Shown here one piece after another: positions 6,576 through 11,158 of a DNA stretch of 11,158 bases. Origin of the DNA: Alphaproteobacteria bacterium (lineage in GTDB: Bacteria > Pseudomonadota > Alphaproteobacteria > RF32 > CAG-239). Each line of letters begins with the position of its first letter. Within the stretch, counting starts at the first letter, position 1. A program made the translations under genes and the position numbers. The notes under the pieces are model-generated. The model was not told where the DNA came from and searched no databases. It saw only the letters and a list, made by a program, of their open reading frames with translations. The stretch lies in assembly GCA_017557925.1 (NCBI GenBank), contig JAFYWO010000019.1, forward strand, positions 1 to 11,158, written 5' to 3'.

Positions 6576-6596
6576 GTTTTTAATTTAAAATAAATA
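6569..6596 (+). promoter_or_regulatory. Possible divergent promoter of the ABC transporter operon
   Basis: On the plus strand, TTGTCA (6569-6574) and TAAATA (6591-6596) are 16 bases apart, about 53 bases before the first ABC gene. Its -35 box occupies nearly the same bases as the -35 of the opposite promoter. The -10 match is weak, and other AT-rich hexamers nearby (6605-6625) could serve. Confidence 0.3.
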
Positions 6597-6649
6597 ATTT
6601 ATTACTTATCATATCGTATTATTTAAAAAAAAAGAATTGGAGTAATTAT

Positions 6650-8410
6650 ATGGAGCCATTCCCTAAAAGATTTAGTAAACTTTTGAAAATCTATATCGGT
6701 ATATTTAAATTCCAAATTTTTGGGGCTTTATTTTTGACAATATTAGGTATTGGATTTGAAAATCTTAATATAAGATTTTTTGCTGATATCATTGGAACAC
6801 TAAAAGATGGTAACAGTAAAAACTGTAGTGAAGTTCTTAAGTTTGTTTATCTTTTGATTGCTTCTTCTATTGGGATGATATTTTTTAATAATTATGCAAA
6901 ATACTTTTTTGAAGTAAAATTTATTATTCCGTGCAAAATTTTGTTAGAAAAAAATTTATTTTCTTATCTTTTGGGACACAGTTACAGATTTATTACCAAC
7001 AAGCAATCCGGTATGCTTATAACTTATAAAAATCAAGTAAAGAGTTTGCCGGAAATGATTAATTCTTTTATGTGGGATATAAGAGCTATTATTGATATTG
7101 TTATAAAAATCACTTTGCTTACGGTGGTTTCTCCCGTTATCGGTATCAGTTATTTTATTTTGTGTATTGCTATCATATTCCCAGGTAAATTATTTACTAA
7201 AAACTTAAAAAAAGCAGGCTCTTTAAAAAGTAAAGCCTCTGCTCTTGTAAACGGTAGAATTTTGGATACTGTAAATAATATTGGTTTGGTTAAAGAATTT
7301 GCTAATGTAGATTATGAAAAAAAGTCGTTTATAACGTTATTAAAACAAGAATTTGATTTAAATGTTAAATCTGTCAAACTGTTCTTTTTGCAATTTTCGG
7401 CTGTTGGAGTATCTACTTCTTTGGCTTCTTTTATTTTGCTCCTGTTATCTGTTTTTTACTGGAAAAAAGGTAAAATCTCAACGGCAGATATTACTTTTGT
7501 AGTTATGACCATATTGCACGGGCTTAATTGGTTTGGTATGATTTTTGACGGAGTTCAAAGATTTACAGAGAATATATTTAAGATTGAAAAAGGACTTGAG
7601 GTTTTTAGTGAACCTCACGAAATTGTTGATAAAGAAAACGCAAAAGTCTTAAAAGCTAAAAACGGAAAAATAGAATTTAAAAATATATCATTTACTTATA
7701 AAAAAAAGAAAAAACCTGTGTTTAGTAATTTTAGTTTAACAATTAGAGAAAAAGAAAAAGTGGGCATTGTTGGGGAAAGCGGATGCGGAAAAACAACACT
7801 TATTAACTTATTGCAAAGAGCTTTTGAGCTAGATAGCGGAAGTATTTTAATTGATGAAATAAATATAAAAGATGTTACACAAGAAAGTCTACATAAAAGT
7901 ATCAGTATTATTCCCCAAGATACTGTCATGTTTAATCGCAATATCTACCAAAATATTACTTTCGGAACCAATATCAAAGACATAAAAAAAGTGAGAAAAG
8001 CCTCAAAAAAAGCATTTGCTGATGATTTTATTATGGAAAAAGATAACGGATACAACAGTTATGCTGGTGATAGAGGATGTAAATTATCAGGAGGTGAAAG
8101 ACAACGTATTGCAATTGCCAGAGCAATACTTAGAGATGCGCCTATTTTAATTTTGGATGAAGCAACATCTTCACTTGATAGCATATCTGAAAAACTCATA
8201 AACAACGCAATAGAAAATATCATTAACAATCAAACTGTTATTGCTGTTGCGCACAGATTATCAACTTTAAAAAATATGGATAGAATTATTGTTCTTGATA
8301 AGGGGGCGATTGTTGAAGAAGGAAAATTTGACGAATTATTAGAAAAAAAGGGTAAATTTTATGATCTTTATCAAGTAGGATTAAAAAAGGAAGGAAGTAA
8401 AAATGTTTGA
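6650..8410 (+). CDS. ABC exporter half-transporter, first subunit
   Basis: The 586-residue protein has an N-terminal six-helix exporter domain (hydrophobic segments roughly at 22-42, 65-85, 145-160, 163-180, 250-270 and 280-298) and a C-terminal nucleotide-binding domain. All ATPase motifs are present: Walker A GESGCGKTT (375-383), Q-loop Gln423, signature LSGGE (479-483), Walker B ILILD (499-503) with catalytic Glu504, and H-loop His535. It belongs to the MsbA/multidrug exporter type of the inner membrane. The substrate cannot be read from the sequence; drugs, lipids or peptides are all possible. GGAG at 6639-6642, seven bases before the ATG, sets the start. The stop overlaps the next gene by 8 bases, and both genes encode half-transporters, so a heterodimer is likely. 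Confidence 0.93.
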   Translation: MEPFPKRFSKLLKIYIGIFKFQIFGALFLTILGIGFENLNIRFFADIIGTLKDGNSKNCSEVLKFVYLLIASSIGMIFFNNYAKYFFEVKFIIPCKILLEKNLFSYLLGHSYRFITNKQSGMLITYKNQVKSLPEMINSFMWDIRAIIDIVIKITLLTVVSPVIGISYFILCIAIIFPGKLFTKNLKKAGSLKSKASALVNGRILDTVNNIGLVKEFANVDYEKKSFITLLKQEFDLNVKSVKLFFLQFSAVGVSTSLASFILLLLSVFYWKKGKISTADITFVVMTILHGLNWFGMIFDGVQRFTENIFKIEKGLEVFSEPHEIVDKENAKVLKAKNGKIEFKNISFTYKKKKKPVFSNFSLTIREKEKVGIVGESGCGKTTLINLLQRAFELDSGSILIDEINIKDVTQESLHKSISIIPQDTVMFNRNIYQNITFGTNIKDIKKVRKASKKAFADDFIMEKDNGYNSYAGDRGCKLSGGERQRIAIARAILRDAPILILDEATSSLDSISEKLINNAIENIINNQTVIAVAHRLSTLKNMDRIIVLDKGAIVEEGKFDELLEKKGKFYDLYQVGLKKEGSKNV

Positions 8411-10169
8411 TATAAAATATGAAGACTTAATAAAAGCAAATACTTCTTCAGCTTTAAAATTCTATTGGGATTGCGCTAAAGGCTTTAGACTTTTTTTGTT
8501 TTTTGATATCTTTTATTCTTTTTTAAATAGTTTATTAAAAGTACTGAGTATTGTTGTTTTTTCTAATTTAATCGGGTATTTTTCTTCGGTTTCTCGTGAT
8601 GATTTTGATAATTTTAAAGCTTTATATTATGTTTTTTTAGTTTTAGTTATCTTTTGTTCAATTAACGGTGTCAGGTTTATCAGAGAAAGTATCTCTGAAA
8701 AAACTCGTTCTATGTTAAGTTGGAGAGCTCGTATATTTGCTTTTGAATATGTTAGTAAATATTCGTTATCACATGTAAAAGAGCAAAAAGCAGGTGTAAT
8801 TGCTCAACGTATTAGAGCAATTGGAGAAAATATTTATTTTTTAACATTTAGCTTTGCAAGATTGTCATCTTGTCTTTTTTTGATAGCTATTCCAATAATT
8901 TTTATTGGAAATAAAAATGTATCTTTTATGCTTATTGTATTTGTATTGGGAATATTTTCAGCCTTATTTTCATTTATTATATCTAAAAATACGGCAAAAC
9001 TTTATAAGCGAACAGAAGAAAAAGAAGCAAAATTTAACGGATATGTTGCAGATAGCCTTACAAATATTTTATTGATTAAAACTTTTGGTGAAGAAAAATC
9101 TGAAGAAAAAAAGTTAAATATGGAATTAAAAGCACTCAAGGCATATAAAAATAAAACTGTTTGGACTGAAAATATTATTTTTGCCCTCCAACAAACTTTT
9201 CTTGCTTTTTTTAGAATAATTACTGTTGTTTTGGCTCTCTATCTTTGGAGAGAAAATAAAATTAAGATAGCAGATGTCATAACATTATTATTGCTTGTTA
9301 ATGATGTTATTCCTGTGTTTTCACGATTTATGTTTGATATTACTAATACGAGAAGTAATATTGCAAAATTATCTGATTCTCTTAAAATTATGCAAGTTCC
9401 TCTAGAAATAGTTGATAATATTGATGCTAAAAAACTTATGGTAAAAAATGGAGAGATTGAATTTAAGAATATAAGTTTTGGATATAATGCAGATAAACTT
9501 ATTTTTGATAAATTCAATTTAAAAATAAAACCTAAAGAAAAAATTGGAATTGTTGGAAAATCAGGTGGCGGAAAATCTACTTTAATATCCTTATTGCAGA
9601 GAAATTATGATTTAAATGATGGTAGTATTTTGATAGACGGTGAAGATATATCAACGGTTACGCTTTCCAGTTTGAAAAAAAATATTACAGTTATAGGGCA
9701 AGATAGCGCATTATTTCATAGGTCTATAAAAAAGAATATAGCATATTCTAATCCTAATTCTTCAATGAAAAATATTATTGTTTCATCTAAATTGGCTTGT
9801 GCAGATGACTTTATTTGCGAAACTCCCTATGGTTATAATACTATTACCGGAGAACGTGGCATAAAACTTTCAGGAGGACAAAGGCAACGAATTGCTATTG
9901 CCAGAGCTATTTTGAAAAATTCAACTATTTTAATTTTAGATGAGGTTACTTCTGCTCTTGATAATAAAACTGAAAATGATGTTATAGAAACTCTTAATAA
10001 TCTTATGAAAAATAAAACGGTAATTACTATTGCTCATAGACTTTCTACATTAAAAAACATGGATAGAATTATTGTTATTGATAAAGGTAAAATCGTTGAA
10101 GATGGTCATCCTTTAAAATTACTTAGCAAAGAGGGAGAATTTCAAAAATTTTGGAAGTTGCAAAAATAA
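8403..10169 (+). CDS. ABC exporter half-transporter, second subunit
   Basis: The 588-residue product has the same layout as its upstream partner: six membrane segments in about residues 1-310, then the ATPase domain with Walker A GKSGGGKST (385-393), Q-loop Gln433, signature LSGGQ (489-493), Walker B ILILD (509-513) with Glu514, and H-loop His545. Both subunits thus keep the catalytic glutamate, unlike the many heterodimeric exporters with one degenerate site. The two ATPase domains share long identical runs, such as AHRLSTLKNMDRIIV, which suggests an old tandem duplication, while the membrane domains differ much more. The ribosome binding site AAGGAAGG (8388-8395) lies inside the end of the first gene, and the ATG at 8403 overlaps its stop, implying coupled, near-equal synthesis. 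An MFS remnant follows within a few bases. Confidence 0.93.
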   Translation: MFDIKYEDLIKANTSSALKFYWDCAKGFRLFLFFDIFYSFLNSLLKVLSIVVFSNLIGYFSSVSRDDFDNFKALYYVFLVLVIFCSINGVRFIRESISEKTRSMLSWRARIFAFEYVSKYSLSHVKEQKAGVIAQRIRAIGENIYFLTFSFARLSSCLFLIAIPIIFIGNKNVSFMLIVFVLGIFSALFSFIISKNTAKLYKRTEEKEAKFNGYVADSLTNILLIKTFGEEKSEEKKLNMELKALKAYKNKTVWTENIIFALQQTFLAFFRIITVVLALYLWRENKIKIADVITLLLLVNDVIPVFSRFMFDITNTRSNIAKLSDSLKIMQVPLEIVDNIDAKKLMVKNGEIEFKNISFGYNADKLIFDKFNLKIKPKEKIGIVGKSGGGKSTLISLLQRNYDLNDGSILIDGEDISTVTLSSLKKNITVIGQDSALFHRSIKKNIAYSNPNSSMKNIIVSSKLACADDFICETPYGYNTITGERGIKLSGGQRQRIAIARAILKNSTILILDEVTSALDNKTENDVIETLNNLMKNKTVITIAHRLSTLKNMDRIIVIDKGKIVEDGHPLKLLSKEGEFQKFWKLQK

Positions 10170-10171
10170 AA

Positions 10172-10876
10172 ATTAGAAGAAATATTTTATTATTTAAATT
10201 GGCAAGTTTTTTTGATGGATTATGGCATTGTCTCCTTTAGCTATCATTTATTTTGACAAATAACAAGTTCTTATACTATAGCTATGTTTTTTCTGTATCT
10301 AATATCTTACAGAGCATTTTAGAAATTCCGACAGGTATTATTTCTGATAGACTAGAACGTAAATACACGCTTTGCGCATCTTCTTTTGTTTTGTTATATG
10401 TTTTATACTGTATGCATTAGTAGGTAGTTATGTTTCTATTTTATATCTTATTACTGGTTCTTTATTTTGGGGAATGGCTATGCTCTTTGTTCAGGAGCAA
10501 ACGAAACAATGATGTATGAAACTATGAAACAGTTGAAAAAAAGCACAAAATACGACATTGTGTTTTCTCAGACAGTTATGTTTTCGCAATGAGCCTTGCT
10601 GTGGAAGCTATCATCGGTGCAATAGTATCATATTTCTATTTATTAAATGTTTTGGCTTGGATTTGTGTTATTCCTATGGTTATACATTTTTTTATATTAA
10701 ATCTGATAGAGTATGAAAACACAAGAAAAACTACATTTAATCATTTTGATGAAGCTATAAAGAAAATTAAAAATAATAAAAAATTACAAAAAATCTCTTT
10801 ATTACAAATTTTTGACAGATGCTCCAGTTATTCAAGTCATAGCAATGTAATAAATATAATATATTTCAGAATATAG
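10172..10876 (+). pseudogene. Decayed and truncated MFS transporter gene
   Basis: Joined across frames, the translation resembles the N-terminal half of a major facilitator efflux protein. KLASFFDGLWHC is followed by PLAIIYFDK, QITSSYTIAM, then FSVSNILQSILEIPTGIISD-RLERK (the loop 2-3 motif of the family), LVGSYVSILYLITGSLFWGM, SGANETMMYETMKQLKKS and finally AVEAIIGAIVSYFY with the cytoplasmic central loop. These pieces sit in frames that change six times, near 10232, 10258, 10280, 10412, 10480 and 10580, each change being equivalent to one lost base. The match fades after about 10820, so the C-terminal six helices are missing. No start codon remains: frame 2 runs directly on from the ABC stop at 10169. 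It was probably the third gene of the exporter operon. The 95-codon ORF at 10589-10876 is only the last fragment. Confidence 0.85.
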
Positions 10877-10973
10877 CTTTAAAATATAGAATCAAAAATA
10901 AAAGAATTTAGATTATAAGAACAAATCCAAAGGTAATTTGTATTATATTTATATATAAAATTACTCATTACAA

Positions 10974-11003
10974 ATAAAAAAAATGTCCTAAAAATAGGAC
11001 ATT
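10974..11003 (-). terminator. Terminator of the rRNA operon
   Basis: AATGTCCTA (10982-10990) and TAGGACATT (10995-11003) form a perfect 9-bp stem with an AAAA loop. On the minus strand it runs into T's (A-run 10976-10983 on the plus strand). It lies about 44 bases beyond the 5S gene. Confidence 0.85.
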
Positions 11004-11046
11004 CAAGGAGGAGGAGAAAGGGTATTTATAAACAGTAATTAGAAGA

Positions 11047-11158
11047 ACTGGCAGCTACCTACTCTCCCGCGCCTTAAGACGAAGTACCATGGGCGTTGAA
11101 GGGTTTAACGACCGAGTTCGGAATGGGATCGGGTGGGACACCTTCGCTATTACCACCA
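11047..11158 (-). rRNA. rrf: 5S ribosomal RNA, 5' end at or just beyond the window edge
   Basis: The minus strand reads TGGTGGTAATAGCGAAGGTG, then the highly conserved CCCGATCCCATTCCGAACTC, CCATGGTACTTCGTCT and GGGAGAGTAGG, and ends CTGCCAG. The terminal helix (TGGTGG.../...CTGCCAG) shows the gene is almost complete; one or a few 5' bases may be missing. The 5S forms part of the 50S subunit central protuberance. As 5S is normally last in the operon, 23S and 16S genes should lie further right on the same strand. Confidence 0.96.

Noticed and set aside
8066..10080. Similar DNA in the two ABC genes as a mobile or repeated element
   Set aside because: The similarity follows conserved ATPase motifs and is not bounded by inverted repeats or target duplications.
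10589..10876. 95-codon ORF as an independent small membrane protein
   Set aside because: It continues the MFS homology of the preceding frames, has no ribosome binding site and ends where the homology fades. It is a pseudogene fragment.
10172..10876. Programmed ribosomal frameshifting to express the MFS protein
   Set aside because: Six shifts would be needed in 400 bases, there is no start codon, and the C-terminal half is missing. Decay explains it better.

Overview
The window looks like chromosomal DNA of an AT-rich (roughly 30% GC by eye) Gram-negative alphaproteobacterium, probably host- or gut-associated. The clues are an alphaproteobacterial-looking 5S rRNA, an HU gene with a tRNA-Val(TAC) gene directly downstream on the same strand, and a dusB-trkA pair, which in many alphaproteobacteria flanks the ntrBC/ntrYX genes. 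The standard genetic code is used, and TGA is a genuine stop. No CRISPR array, insertion sequence, integrase or phage structural gene was seen.

Layout. 1-2828 (+): the 3' part of an unrecognised gene, then dusB (tRNA dihydrouridine synthase) and trkA (regulatory NAD-binding subunit of Trk potassium uptake), tightly packed with small overlaps. 2942-3388 (+): a small lipoprotein of unknown function, closed by a strong terminator. 3602-4158 (-): HU, then tRNA-Val, each with its own terminator; the tRNA also has a clear promoter. 4362-5732 (-): a single-chain iron-sulfur L-serine ammonia-lyase. 5860-6510 (-): an unrecognised 216-residue protein with clearly higher GC than all its neighbours, in a self-contained promoter-gene-terminator cassette. 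6650-10169 (+): two overlapping ABC exporter half-transporter genes, probably a heterodimer. 10172-10876 (+): a decayed, truncated MFS transporter gene directly behind them. 11047-11158 (-): 5S rRNA with its terminator, the end of an rRNA operon that enters from the right.

Most of the window is housekeeping. Its accessory part is 5860-10876: the GC-rich cassette, the ABC exporter pair and the MFS remnant, lying between sdaA and an rRNA operon. The cassette and the ABC operon are transcribed divergently, with putative -35 elements on nearly the same bases. No complete novel multi-gene system is evident. The best leads are the orphan cassette gene, the MFS remnant whose six frame changes all run in the same direction, and a short unexplained structured segment at 3425-3565.
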